NCBI GenBank assembly: GCA_016712535.1
Contig: JADJQW010000003.1
Location: 124,001-188,000, forward strand
DNA: 64,000 bases
DNA from: Flavobacteriales bacterium
GTDB taxonomy: Bacteria; Bacteroidota; Bacteroidia; Flavobacteriales_F; PHOS-HE28
Reading direction: 5' to 3'
Part shown: positions 47,048 through 55,973 of the stretch, in pieces
Layout of the letters: each line of letters starts with the position of its first letter
Position numbering within the stretch: the stretch's first letter is position 1
Made by a program: the position numbers and the translations under genes
Notes under the pieces: generated by a model
The model's input: the letters and a program-made list of their open reading frames with translations, nothing else
Database searches by the model: none
What the model was told of the DNA's origin: nothing

Positions 47048-47437
47048 TCAGGCCAGGGTTCGGGGCGGACGCAGGAGCTCCGGATGGTGTCCGGCAAGCA
47101 CATCCTGGTCAAAGGGCAGCGCTATCGGTGATAGTGCGGAAAGCGCGGGGAAACTCACTCGTCGCAAAGGCTCGTTGGCGAGCACTTTGGCCGATGCCTG
47201 GTCCATTCCAGCCCCATGATGGTGGTGAAACGGGAGGTTCTCGTGGTCGCTGTGATCCTGTGCCCGGTGCTCATCGTCCGCATAGTGCAGCACGATGAAC
47301 GAAGCCAGATCGAGGTCCTCTGAAGCGGCCTTGTGTTCCATGAAGTGCACGAAGAGGAGCGGCATCCTCATCAGGTCTGGGCTCACCAAGAACCCCTGCA
47401 CCCAAAGAATGGGCAATAGGAGCAAGATGCGGGGCAT
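47048..47437 (-). CDS. Small His-rich exported protein leading the metal-efflux operon
   Basis: The 129-residue protein has a signal-peptide-like start (MPRILLLLPILWVQG) and a His/Asp-rich centre (HYADDEHRAQDHSDHENLPF, then HHHH). This composition suggests periplasmic metal binding. It is 96 bases upstream of the CusA-TolC gene, all minus strand, so it is likely to be co-transcribed as a metal-binding accessory. No homologous family is recognised with certainty; proteins of this kind often head Cus/Czc operons of Bacteroidota. The ATG at 47437 is favoured by the signal peptide and by the adjacent -7-like element. Confidence 0.72.
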   Translation of the reverse strand: MPRILLLLPILWVQGFLVSPDLMRMPLLFVHFMEHKAASEDLDLASFIVLHYADDEHRAQDHSDHENLPFHHHHGAGMDQASAKVLANEPLRRVSFPALSALSPIALPFDQDVLAGHHPELLRPPRTLA

Positions 47438-47444
47438 CACCAAG

Positions 47445-47452
47445 CAAAAGTA
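47445..47452 (-). promoter_or_regulatory. -7 element of the metal-efflux operon
   Basis: Minus-strand TACTTTTG is a perfect match to TAnnTTTG and ends only seven bases before ATG 47437. If used, the mRNA would be leaderless or nearly so. A metal-responsive operator was not seen. Confidence 0.4.
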
Positions 47453-47691
47453 CCTGGCACCTTCGCTGCTCGCATGATGAATGTCATGCCCGGTTCTTGG
47501 CTGCAGGGGGCGCGGCACGATGTCGCCCAGGTCCGATGCATCGTAGCATCCACTTGCCAGTCTCAGACGCTACAGGCTTCGCCCTTGCGGATCAACGGCT
47601 GACCAGGATTGCTGCTCAACCGCCCGTCACGCCTCCAACGCCATCGCACTCCGACGCCTTTCCTCAAGGCTGCGCGCGCCACCTTGCCAGC

Positions 47692-50109
47692 ATGTTCGCC
47701 AACTACCTGTTGATCGCCTGGCGCACCCTCAAGCGCGACAAGCTCTTCGCCGCGCTCAACATCATCGGACTGGCCATTGGCGTGGTGGCCTGCTTGCTCA
47801 TCTACATCTACGTGCAGGATGAGCTGAGCTTCGATGCGCACCACCGGAAGGCCGACCGCATCTTCCGCATCCAGGCGCATTACCACTTCGGCGATACGAA
47901 GGATGACTTCGGCATCACCCCGTTCCCGATCATGGAGGTGCTCCTGCAGGAGTATCCCGAGATAGAAGCAGGCGTATCGCTTTTCCAGCTTGGCGAGACC
48001 ACGCTCGAATACAACGGCCAACGCTTCAGTGCGGAGAACGGCTACAACGCCGACACCAGCACCTTCCGCGCTTTCGATTTCACCTTCACGCACGGCGGGC
48101 GCGATGCGCTCGATGAGCCGGACAACATCGTGATCATGCAGGAGATGGCCACGCGCATGTTCGGCGCGCAGCATCCCATCGGCAAGCTCGTGGCGCGCAA
48201 CGGCCGCACCCTGAAGGTGGCGGGCGTGATCGATGAGAAGGCCGGGAACACGCACATCCCCATGGGCGTTTTCATGAGCCGCCTGGGATTGCCGCCGGAG
48301 GCGAAGGAGCAGCTCGCGCAGAGCTGGGGCAACAACAGCTGCTTCAATTACCTGGTGCTTGCGCCTGGAACGAGCGCGAGCGGATTCCAGGGCAAGATGG
48401 ATGCCTTCGTGGCGAAGCACATCCTCCCGCGCTGGGAGGGCTGGGGCTTCAAGGGCGATATCCGCTTCAACCTGGAGCCGCTGCGCGACGTGCACTTCAA
48501 CAACGAGCTGATCTACGATACGCCGAAGAAGGGCAACAAGGCCTACGTCACGCTCTTCGCCATCGTGGCCGTGCTGATCCTCGCCATCGCTTGCATCAAC
48601 TACATCAACATGAGCACCGCCGACGCCACGCGCCGCGCCAAGGAAGTGGCGCTGCGGAAAGTGAGCGGCGCGCAGCGAGGGCAACTGGTGGCGCAGTTCA
48701 TCGGCGGCAGCGTGCTCATCGCGGTCATCGGCATCGTGGTCGCGCTGGGATTGCTGTGGCTCTGCCTGCCCGCGTTCAACTCCATCACCGGGAAGGAGAT
48801 CGGCATGGGCTACCTGCTGCGCGGCAGCTTCTTCGCGGTCGTGGGGCTCATCGTGCTGGCCATCGGCGTCGTGGCCGGAAGCTATCCCGCGTTCTTCCTC
48901 TCGCGCTTTTCGCCGCAGCTGCTTCTGAAGGAAGGCATCGCGAGCGGAGCGGGGAGGCAGCGCGTGCGCAAGGTGCTGATGGGCGCGCAATTCGCCATCG
49001 CGCTATTCATGGTCGTGGGCACGCTCGCGGTGTTCGCCCAGCTGCACTGGTTGCGCAGCACCGACATGGGCTTCCGCAAGGAGAACCTGCTCACCATCAC
49101 CATGCCTCAGCCGCCGGGGCCGGATACGCTGGCGTGGGACGCCCTTCGCCCGGTGAAGCAGGAACTCATGCGCGAGAGCTTCGTTACCGGCGCGGCCTTC
49201 ACGCAAAGCCTGCCCGGCAATAGCGGGGGCCGATGGGTGCTGCGTGTGGTAACGCCGGATGGCAAGGTGGACAAGCCCATGCCCACCATGAACGTTGACC
49301 CCGATTTCCCGGGGGTGCTGGGCCTGGAACTGGTGGCCGGCCGCATGTTCGATCCATCCATCGCCAGCGACAACGACCGCGCGGTGGTGGTGAACGAGAG
49401 CGCAGTGCGCAGCTTCGGTTGGAAGGACCCGCTCGCGGAGAAGATCTACGTCCCCGGGGACAGCAGCGAGCAGGAGCTTTCCGTGATCGGCGTGGTGAAG
49501 GACTTCCATTATGCCAGTTTGCACACGCCCATCGAGCCGATGTGCCTTTTCCAGAGCGATCGCCGCTACGGCGTGTCCAACCTGGTGCTGCGGCTTGCCC
49601 CAGGTGATCCGGCAGCGCAGCTTGAAGCCCTTCAGGCGCGCTGGAAGGAATTGCGGCCCAACGATGCCTGGGAGGCCAGCTTCCTCACGGACAGCATCGC
49701 GCAGCTCTACCAGGCAGAGGACAAGTTATTCCGGGTGTTCACATCGTTCGCCGTGCTCACCATCCTGCTCACCATCATGGGCCTCTATGGACTGGCGTAC
49801 TTCACCGCCAAGCAGCGCACGCGCGAGATCGGCATCCGCCGCGTGATGGGCGCACCGCTCGCCGACATCGTGAAGCGCATGAACCGCGAGTTCGTGGTGC
49901 TTCTCGGTTTCGCATTGCTCGTGGCCTTCCCGTTGGCTTTCTATGCCATCGGGCGTTGGCTGGAGACCTTCGCTTACCACACGGAGATCTCTCCCATGCT
50001 GTACGCGGCAGCGGTGCTGATCACCTTGTCCGTCACTGTGCTCACGGTCACCGTTCAGGCGTACCGTGCCGCGGTGGCGGATCCGGTCAAGGCGCTGCGG
50101 CATGAATGA
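47692..50109 (+). CDS. FtsX/MacB-type ABC transporter permease (1)
   Basis: The 805-residue protein starts MFANYLLIAWRTLKRDKLFA. The first span is followed by a large periplasmic MacB-like domain (YVQDELSFDAHHRKADRIFR), three spans with the FtsX block ADATRRAKEVALRKVSGAQR, then a second half of the same kind and a final FtsX block (KQRTREIGIRRVMGAPL) ending DPVKALRHE. Eight spans in total are expected. It is the permease of a tripartite MacAB-like export complex; the ATPase and adaptor at 39238-41215 are the likely partners. The start was moved inward from a longer open frame that has no homology. Confidence 0.88.
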   Translation: MFANYLLIAWRTLKRDKLFAALNIIGLAIGVVACLLIYIYVQDELSFDAHHRKADRIFRIQAHYHFGDTKDDFGITPFPIMEVLLQEYPEIEAGVSLFQLGETTLEYNGQRFSAENGYNADTSTFRAFDFTFTHGGRDALDEPDNIVIMQEMATRMFGAQHPIGKLVARNGRTLKVAGVIDEKAGNTHIPMGVFMSRLGLPPEAKEQLAQSWGNNSCFNYLVLAPGTSASGFQGKMDAFVAKHILPRWEGWGFKGDIRFNLEPLRDVHFNNELIYDTPKKGNKAYVTLFAIVAVLILAIACINYINMSTADATRRAKEVALRKVSGAQRGQLVAQFIGGSVLIAVIGIVVALGLLWLCLPAFNSITGKEIGMGYLLRGSFFAVVGLIVLAIGVVAGSYPAFFLSRFSPQLLLKEGIASGAGRQRVRKVLMGAQFAIALFMVVGTLAVFAQLHWLRSTDMGFRKENLLTITMPQPPGPDTLAWDALRPVKQELMRESFVTGAAFTQSLPGNSGGRWVLRVVTPDGKVDKPMPTMNVDPDFPGVLGLELVAGRMFDPSIASDNDRAVVVNESAVRSFGWKDPLAEKIYVPGDSSEQELSVIGVVKDFHYASLHTPIEPMCLFQSDRRYGVSNLVLRLAPGDPAAQLEALQARWKELRPNDAWEASFLTDSIAQLYQAEDKLFRVFTSFAVLTILLTIMGLYGLAYFTAKQRTREIGIRRVMGAPLADIVKRMNREFVVLLGFALLVAFPLAFYAIGRWLETFAYHTEISPMLYAAAVLITLSVTVLTVTVQAYRAAVADPVKALRHE

Positions 50110-50172
50110 GGAAACCCGTGCAGAGCGCGCGGTCGTTCGGATCGCCTCGGGATCGCTGGAGCTTGAGGTCGT

Positions 50173-51264
50173 TCAGGATGCACTTCCGCCCAATTGCCGC
50201 AATCGCCGCACATGCGACCGGATCGCGGATGCGAGCGTGGGCTTCACGTTGTAGGCGAGGCCATGCTCGGCCGCCACTTGGGCGACGATTGGCGCGATGG
50301 CGGGGTAGTGCAGATGCGAGATGTAGGGGAAGAGGTGGTGCTCGATCTGGAAATTGAGCCCGCCGGTGTACCATGCCAGGAGTTTGCTGCGCGGCGCGAA
50401 ATCAGCGGTGGTGAGCAGCTCATGCACGGCCCAGTCGTTGTTGATCACGCCCTGTGGATCGGGCAGCGGCTGCTGGGCGCCTTCGACCACATGCGCCAGC
50501 TGGAACACGGTGCCCAGGATCAGGCCGCAAGTGAAGTGCATGGCCAGGAAACCAATGAGCACCTGCCAGAGCGCGAACGGAGTGAGCAGCCACGGCAACC
50601 CCACGAAGAGGAAGAGATGGATGAGCTTCACGGACACCATTCCCGCGAAGTGCAAGGGGAAGTTGTGGCTACGATTGCCTGGATCGCGGGATGCCCTGGC
50701 CAGCGAGAAGAAATCGTTGCCCAGTTTCACCAGAGTGAGCAGCCCGTAGAAGAAGAAGGAGTAGATATGCTGGAAGCGGTGGATGCGCCAGCGCGGCGCG
50801 TGCTCGCTGAAGCGCAGCAGATCCGGAGGGTCGATGTCCTGATCGATCTCATCCACGTTCGTATGGGTATGGTGCGCCCCATTGTGCTGGAGCTTCCAGG
50901 TGAAGGCATCGCTTCCGAGCAGGTACATGGTGCCGCCAAGGAGCTCGTTCACCCAGGGCTTGCTGGAACTCGCGCCGTGCAGCCCGTCGTGCATCACGCC
51001 CATTCCGATGCCCGCCATTCCGATGCCCATGACCAACGCCATGAGCAGGGCGGCCCATGCCGTGAAGGGGACGACGAGCACGACAATGAGCGGCGCCAGG
51101 AAGACCGTGAGCATGGCAGCCACCTTGATGGCCAGCCGGCCGTCGGCCTTCAGGGGCGTGCCGGTCTCCGAGAAGTAGGCATGCACGCGGGACCGCACGT
51201 TCACGGCGAAGGCCCGGCTCCCCGGCGGGCCTGCATATCGGGGGGCTCCTGCGGTGCGGCTCAT
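50173..51264 (-). CDS. Membrane fatty acid desaturase (front-end/acyl-lipid type)
   Basis: The 363-residue protein has the three histidine boxes HDGLH, HNGAHH and QIEHH, four membrane spans (AAMLTVFLAPLIVVLVV and following), and the family block HTHTNVDEIDQDIDPPDLLR. QIEHH with Q in the third box is typical of front-end (delta-5/6-like) desaturases. It inserts a double bond into acyl chains of membrane lipids using a ferredoxin or cytochrome b5-like donor; no donor domain is fused. The start overlaps the stop of the CsbD-like gene by four bases. Confidence 0.85.
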   Translation of the reverse strand: MSRTAGAPRYAGPPGSRAFAVNVRSRVHAYFSETGTPLKADGRLAIKVAAMLTVFLAPLIVVLVVPFTAWAALLMALVMGIGMAGIGMGVMHDGLHGASSSKPWVNELLGGTMYLLGSDAFTWKLQHNGAHHTHTNVDEIDQDIDPPDLLRFSEHAPRWRIHRFQHIYSFFFYGLLTLVKLGNDFFSLARASRDPGNRSHNFPLHFAGMVSVKLIHLFLFVGLPWLLTPFALWQVLIGFLAMHFTCGLILGTVFQLAHVVEGAQQPLPDPQGVINNDWAVHELLTTADFAPRSKLLAWYTGGLNFQIEHHLFPYISHLHYPAIAPIVAQVAAEHGLAYNVKPTLASAIRSHVRRLRQLGGSAS

Positions 51265-51476
51265 AGGGAATCGATCAAGGAGTGGAGTTCGTCGGCCTGC
51301 ATGCCCAGGCGCTGTTGCAGGCGCACGCTGAGCTCGTGCTCTTCGCCCGGGCTGAAATCAAGGTCCGCGTCATTCAGCTGCTTGAACCGGTTCTTCAGCT
51401 TGATCTTCTTATGGCCCCAGCGATTCGGAGGGATGAAGAGCGAGTTTTTCCCTTGCGTCGGATTGAGGTCGTCCAT
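51261..51476 (-). CDS. CsbD-like small stress protein
   Basis: The 71-residue protein resembles CsbD: WGHKKIKLKNRFKQLNDADL followed by SPGEEHELSVRLQQRLGMQ and DELHSLI, with the alternating helices of that family. The N-terminal 15 residues (MDDLNPTQGKNSLFI) are not typical. CsbD proteins are general stress proteins of unknown mechanism. ATGA overlap couples it to the desaturase, which suggests a membrane-stress response, for example to cold, as a cold-shock gene lies next door. ATG 51476 is the likely start. Confidence 0.65.
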   Translation of the reverse strand: MDDLNPTQGKNSLFIPPNRWGHKKIKLKNRFKQLNDADLDFSPGEEHELSVRLQQRLGMQADELHSLIDSL

Positions 51477-51835
51477 CGGATGGGTTTGTTGAGGTGCTTG
51501 AGGGCGCATGGTCTCTTCGCCGTTTCGGATGGCACGAACCGTCTAGCATTGGATGAACAGCGCCGGGCCAACCAGCCCGTGCGGCCCGGCACCTTGACCG
51601 GGATTGGATCATCCAGGGATCCTCGGGTGCCCGGTTGCGTCGCCGGGCATGGGAACAATGTAGGCCATGCCGTCGCGGGCGAGCTGAATTGTGATGTTTT
51701 GTGCGCGATGCGGCATTTATTCCTGCGATCGCCGGGCTGACGAGCGCTCAGGGCCTACCTTGCCCCCAACACTCCGGCGCTATTGCCGGGTTGCAACAAG
51801 TCCTGCTTCGACCGGGACGCATTACAGTCAGTACA
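51477..51835. other. 359-base divergent region between CsbD-like and cold-shock genes
   Basis: No gene is supported. The right part is the probable long 5' leader of the cold-shock mRNA; TACCTTGC at 51756-51763 resembles a -7 element and would give a leader of about 65 bases. No conserved cold box was identified. Confidence 0.5.
51756..51763 (+). promoter_or_regulatory. Putative -7 element of the cold-shock gene
   Basis: TACCTTGC, in the context GCCTACCTTGCC, lies 73 bases before ATG 51836. It differs from TAnnTTTG in the last part. Cold-shock mRNAs usually have leaders of this size. Confidence 0.3.
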
Positions 51836-52027
51836 ATGTCAAGTGGTACAGTGAAGTTCTTCAACACGGAGAAAGGCTTTGGTTTCATAACCCCCGATGA
51901 GGGCGGCAAGGACGTGTTCGTCCACAAGACCGGCACCCGTGCGCAACTCTACGAAGGAGACAAGGTCACCTTTGAAGTGGAGCAGAGCCCGAAAGGTGCG
52001 AATGCAGTGAACGTAGAGAAGGCCTAA
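51836..52027 (+). CDS. Cold-shock domain protein (CspA family)
   Basis: The 63-residue protein is one cold-shock domain: MSSGTVKFFNTEKGFGFITP holds RNP1 (KGFGFI) and DVFVHKTG holds RNP2. It binds single-stranded RNA/DNA as an RNA chaperone. It is a single-gene unit: a strong hairpin terminator follows the stop by 21 bases. The frame is open upstream for 45 codons but without cold-shock homology, so ATG 51836 is the start. Confidence 0.93.
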   Translation: MSSGTVKFFNTEKGFGFITPDEGGKDVFVHKTGTRAQLYEGDKVTFEVEQSPKGANAVNVEKA

Positions 52028-52048
52028 GGCCATCAACGATCAAGATGG

Positions 52049-52072
52049 GAGCCCTGGCATTTGCCGGGGCTC
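52049..52072 (+). terminator. Terminator of the cold-shock gene
   Basis: GAGCCCTGGCA and TGCCGGGGCTC form an 11-base stem with one G-T pair and a tiny loop, followed by TTTCGTT. It lies 21 bases after the stop codon. Confidence 0.7.
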
Positions 52073-52196
52073 TTTCGTTGGAGCATGTCTCAGCGCATCA
52101 AGCCGGACTCTCGGCGGTGAACGCGCTCGAGCACGGTAGCGGAGGTGAATTCAAACTCCCCTCGTTCGTGCCCGATGGACCCACGAGTATCAGGCT

Positions 52197-53342
52197 TCAG
52201 CGGAGCAGGATGAGCTTCCGGATCGCCACTTCCTGACGCGCATCGGTGATCAAGAGCGTATAGGTTCCGGCGGGCATGCCGCTCAAATCGATGGTGATGG
52301 AGGGTGCTGGCGACACATGCAATCGTTCCACCGCTCTTCCGGCCGGATCGTGAACCGCCACACCGATGAGCGCATCTCCGTTGATGCGCACGAAGCCATC
52401 GGTCGGCTGCGGACCGATCGTGATGCCTGATGCCGGCGCTGGGGCGGTGACGACCGGCGTGCTCAGGCAATCGAGCGAGTGCTGCTGGAAGAAGTCCCAC
52501 ATGAGGTCGTTCGCGCTCACGGTCTGTGACGGCGGGTCGCCGATGCCCGTGCCGTTGCCGCCGGGCCAGCTGTGGCCGCCGTCCTGGGTCATGTAGAGCA
52601 GCATCTCCTGCTGGCAATCGCAATCGTGCCAACGGACCACGGTCAGTTGCGCATCGTGCTGGATGGTGTCGTTGAGCACCGCGCAATCGGCATGCAGGGC
52701 AAAGGCGGTCTGCACGCTGTCCTGGGGCGAGTTGTAATGGTTGCTCACGCCATCGCCGATGCCGCCGAGGTAAGGCACGCTGGTATCGAGGTAGGAGTGG
52801 ATGCCGATCACGGGCACCGGTCGCACGGGCTCGCACGCCGCGATGGTCATGCTGGCGCTCACGGGAGCGATGGCGGCGATGCGCTCGCTGAGCTCGCAGG
52901 CCAACCGGTAGCTCATGAAGCCGCCGTTGCTCATGCCGGTGGCATGGATGCGCAGCGTGTCGATGCTGTATGCGTCGATGAGCGTGTCGAGCAGCGCGTC
53001 GATGAAGCCGACATCGTCGATGCCCTGGTTCATGGCGTAGCCGCAGCAGCCGCCGGCGTTCCAAGTGCGGATGTTGATCGGGCTGGGGGCGCCGTCGGGG
53101 TAGACCACGATGAAGCCTTCCTGCTCGGCCTTCACGCTGAGCTGGGATTGGTTCTCGAGTTGCGTGCCGCTTCCGAATCCGCCGTGCATGGCGATGACCA
53201 ACGGGAGCGCCGTGCTGCCATCGTAGTTTGAAGGCAGGCGCAAGGTGTAGGTCCGTTCCAGCGCGCCCACGGTGATCGTGTCCGTCTGGGCGTGAATGGA
53301 GATGGTGAGCAGGACGAAGAGGATGGAGTTGAGGTGGCGCAT
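52197..53342 (-). CDS. Secreted PHB-depolymerase-like esterase with T9SS sorting domain
   Basis: The 381-residue protein has a signal peptide (LFVLLTISIHAQ) and the esterase/PHB depolymerase family blocks LPLVIAMHGGFGSGTQ, FIVVYPDGAP, NAGGCCGYAM, the nucleophile elbow GMSNGGFMSYRLACELS, and the catalytic His region TQDGGHSWPGG. The C-terminal 85 residues (GPQPTDGFVRINGDA to RKLILLR) are a T9SS type A sorting domain. It probably hydrolyses an extracellular ester such as feruloyl or polyhydroxyalkanoate; the substrate is not predictable. It is divergent from the second FtsX permease. ATG 53342 gives the signal peptide. Confidence 0.85.
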   Translation of the reverse strand: MRHLNSILFVLLTISIHAQTDTITVGALERTYTLRLPSNYDGSTALPLVIAMHGGFGSGTQLENQSQLSVKAEQEGFIVVYPDGAPSPINIRTWNAGGCCGYAMNQGIDDVGFIDALLDTLIDAYSIDTLRIHATGMSNGGFMSYRLACELSERIAAIAPVSASMTIAACEPVRPVPVIGIHSYLDTSVPYLGGIGDGVSNHYNSPQDSVQTAFALHADCAVLNDTIQHDAQLTVVRWHDCDCQQEMLLYMTQDGGHSWPGGNGTGIGDPPSQTVSANDLMWDFFQQHSLDCLSTPVVTAPAPASGITIGPQPTDGFVRINGDALIGVAVHDPAGRAVERLHVSPAPSITIDLSGMPAGTYTLLITDARQEVAIRKLILLR

Positions 53343-53486
53343 GCGAAGGGAATGCAGGTGAGACGACCGGGCACTGCAAAGGTCGAATGGCGGTGCGCAT
53401 GAACCATCCGTCACTCCCGCAACCCCAGCGCACACTTCCAAGGCGAGGGCGATGAAGGCGCAGCACCTTGCGTCACCCCTCGTCGC

Positions 53487-55889
53487 ATGCTCAAGAACCT
53501 CCTCCTCACCGGCTTCCGCAACCTCTGGAAGCAGAAGCTCTATACCCTCATCAACCTGCTGGGCCTGGCCACGGGCATCGCGTGCTTCGTGCTCATCGGG
53601 CTGTACGTGCAGTACCAGCGCAGCTTCGATCGCTTCGTGCCGCACACTGAGCGCGTGTACCGCGTGGTGGGCGAGATCGAGATGGAGGGCCAGGGCGAGC
53701 ACAGCAGCAGCATGGTCTTCGGCTTGGGTCCCACGCTGCTGGGCGACCACCCCGAGCTGATCGAACGCCAGTGCCGCTGGTTCGATTTCCAGGATCCGCA
53801 GCACACGCTGAAGGTAGGTGATAGTCTCAGCACCGACAAGATGTTCACCGAGAGCGGACTCTACCTCGTGGACAGTACCGTGTTCGACATGTTCAACTAT
53901 CCGCTCATCAAAGGCGATCCTAATACGGCGCTCACCAAGCCCGGCAGCATCGTGCTTTCGCAGGAGTTGGCGAAGAAGTACTTCGGCGACGCCGACCCCA
54001 TGGGCCAGTTGATGAAGTGGGACAACGCGATGGACGTTCAGGTGACGGGCATCCTTGGCGAGATCCCGCGCAATTCGCACATCCAGTTCGAGGGACTGGT
54101 CTCGTTCTACACCATCACGCAATTCTGGCGGAACATCGAGAAGAACAACTGGGTGTGGAACCCTTGTTGGACCTACGTGCGGCTGAAGGAGGGCATCACC
54201 AAAGCCGAGGTGGACCGCGTGTTCCCCGACTTCATCCAGAAGTACTACCCCGACTTCCTCAAGAACCAGATCGGCCACGAGCTACAGCCGCTTGCCGACA
54301 TCCACCTAACCAGCAAGCTCGATTTCGAGATGCACCAGAACGGCGACAAGGGCAGCGTGAACATCCTGTGGGCGATCGGCTTCTTCATCATCGTGCTCGC
54401 GGGCGTGAACTTCATGAACCTCGCCACGGCGCGCAGTGCGTACCGCGCACGGGAAGTGGGTGTGCGCAAGGCGGCGGGCGCGGCGCGTGGTCAGCTGATC
54501 ACGCAGTTCCTGCTGGAGAGCGTGCTGATGAGTTTGATCGCGGCGTTGCTCGCGCTGTTGCTGATCAAGCTGCTGATGCCCGCGTTCAATTCGCTGGCAG
54601 GCGAAACCATTCCCCTGCCCTCGATGCTTGTGCCCGGAGTCCTTGGCATTGCGGTGCTGCTCGGTCTGCTCAGCGGCATCTACCCGGCCTTCTTCCTCAG
54701 CAATTTCCAACCGGCGGTGGTGCTGAAGGGCAACAGCGGCGGCACCTCACGCGGGCAGGCCTTGCGCAAAGCATTGGTGGTGGTGCAGTTCGCCATCGCG
54801 CTGGTGCTCATCATCGGTACCGTCTTCGTGAAGCGCCAGCACGACCACCTGCGCAGCGTCGACCTCGGCTTCAACAAGGAGCAGGTGATCCTGATCCCCG
54901 TGCGCGCGCCCATGAGCGACGTGTACCTCGCCGTGTTCCCCGAGCTGAAGAAGATCAGCGGCGTGAAGGCCGTGAGCTGGGCCAACGACATCATCGGCAA
55001 GAAGCACAACACGCACGAGTTCAACTGGGGCACCATGGAACAGGGCAAGTGGACCTACCTGCCCTGCCTCTACGTGAACCCCGAATTCCAACAGGCCATG
55101 GACATCGAACTCCTGGCCGGCCGCTGGTTCTCGCGCGAGTTCCCCGGCGATGATTCGCTCAGCGTGATCGTCAACGAGACCTTCGCCAAACAGCTGCACC
55201 CTGACGATCCCACCAAGTCCATCGGTGATCGCATGGACACGCCGCACGGCGAGGAGCGCATCATCGCCGTCACAAAGGACTTCGCGTTCGATCCGCTCTT
55301 CAAAGCCGTGCAACCCTTCGTGTTCGACATGACCACCGACATCGGCCAGTGGCTGCGCTACATCTACATCCGCACCGAAGGCGGGGATCCCACCCCGGTG
55401 ATCGAAGCCGCGCGCAAGGAGTGGAACAGCCGCACCACCAACTTCCCCTTCGAGTACCAGTTCCTCGATGATCAGCTCAACATGCAGTACGAAGCGCAAG
55501 GCCGCCTCGCCTCACTCGTCGGCATCTTCTCCTTGCTCGCGGTCTTCATCGCCTGCCTCGGCCTCTTCGCGCTCGCCAGTTGGACCGCCGAGAAACGCAC
55601 GCGTGAGATCGGCATCCGGAAAGTCATGGGTGCGGACACGCTGCGTATCACCTGGGTGGTCACCCGCGATTTCCTGCTGCTGGTGCTCGTGGGCGCCCTC
55701 GTGGCCGTGCCCCTCGCGTGGCTCGGTGTAGGCCGCTGGCTGGAGAACTTCGCGTTCCGCACGCACATCGAGCCGCTGGTGTTCGTGGGCGCGGGACTGG
55801 TCGTGCTGCTCATCGCTACGTTCACGGTGAGCTTCCGGGCGATCAAGGCAGCGCAGACCGATCCTGTTCGGGCGTTGCGGCATGAGTAG
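53487..55889 (+). CDS. FtsX/MacB-type ABC transporter permease (2)
   Basis: The 800-residue protein is a paralogue of the 47692-50109 permease: MLKNLLLTGFRNLWKQKLYT, the first span LINLLGLATGIACFVLIGLYV, the FtsX block ARSAYRAREVGVRKAAGAAR, the second-half block EKRTREIGIRKVMGAD, and the tail DPVRALRHE. Two MacB-like periplasmic domains and eight spans are expected. It likely forms an export complex with the MacA/MacB-like proteins encoded at 39238-41215, perhaps alternatively to permease 1. A 3' remnant of a third copy follows. Confidence 0.88.
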   Translation: MLKNLLLTGFRNLWKQKLYTLINLLGLATGIACFVLIGLYVQYQRSFDRFVPHTERVYRVVGEIEMEGQGEHSSSMVFGLGPTLLGDHPELIERQCRWFDFQDPQHTLKVGDSLSTDKMFTESGLYLVDSTVFDMFNYPLIKGDPNTALTKPGSIVLSQELAKKYFGDADPMGQLMKWDNAMDVQVTGILGEIPRNSHIQFEGLVSFYTITQFWRNIEKNNWVWNPCWTYVRLKEGITKAEVDRVFPDFIQKYYPDFLKNQIGHELQPLADIHLTSKLDFEMHQNGDKGSVNILWAIGFFIIVLAGVNFMNLATARSAYRAREVGVRKAAGAARGQLITQFLLESVLMSLIAALLALLLIKLLMPAFNSLAGETIPLPSMLVPGVLGIAVLLGLLSGIYPAFFLSNFQPAVVLKGNSGGTSRGQALRKALVVVQFAIALVLIIGTVFVKRQHDHLRSVDLGFNKEQVILIPVRAPMSDVYLAVFPELKKISGVKAVSWANDIIGKKHNTHEFNWGTMEQGKWTYLPCLYVNPEFQQAMDIELLAGRWFSREFPGDDSLSVIVNETFAKQLHPDDPTKSIGDRMDTPHGEERIIAVTKDFAFDPLFKAVQPFVFDMTTDIGQWLRYIYIRTEGGDPTPVIEAARKEWNSRTTNFPFEYQFLDDQLNMQYEAQGRLASLVGIFSLLAVFIACLGLFALASWTAEKRTREIGIRKVMGADTLRITWVVTRDFLLLVLVGALVAVPLAWLGVGRWLENFAFRTHIEPLVFVGAGLVVLLIATFTVSFRAIKAAQTDPVRALRHE

Positions 55890-55915
55890 TTGACGGACCT
55901 GCCTGCCGAAGGCAT

Positions 55916-55945
55916 GGTCCGGTGCGGGCGTTACGTCATGAGTGA
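55916..55945 (+). pseudogene. 3' remnant of a third FtsX permease
   Basis: Translated from 55916 the sequence reads GPVRALRHE and stops, nearly the same as the conserved permease tail DPVRALRHE. Aligned with the end of the complete gene, 22 of 26 bases match (starting TCCTGTTCGGG vs TCCGGTGCGGG). The upstream 20 bases show no homology to a permease. It looks like the scar of a tandem copy lost by recombination. Confidence 0.7.
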
Positions 55946-55973
55946 GTGTGCATTGGGTCACTAAACACAAGTG

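Noticed and set aside
53343..54278. Upstream extension of the esterase gene to a start at 54278
   Set aside because: The extension runs antisense to the second FtsX permease and lacks homology. The signal peptide begins at ATG 53342.
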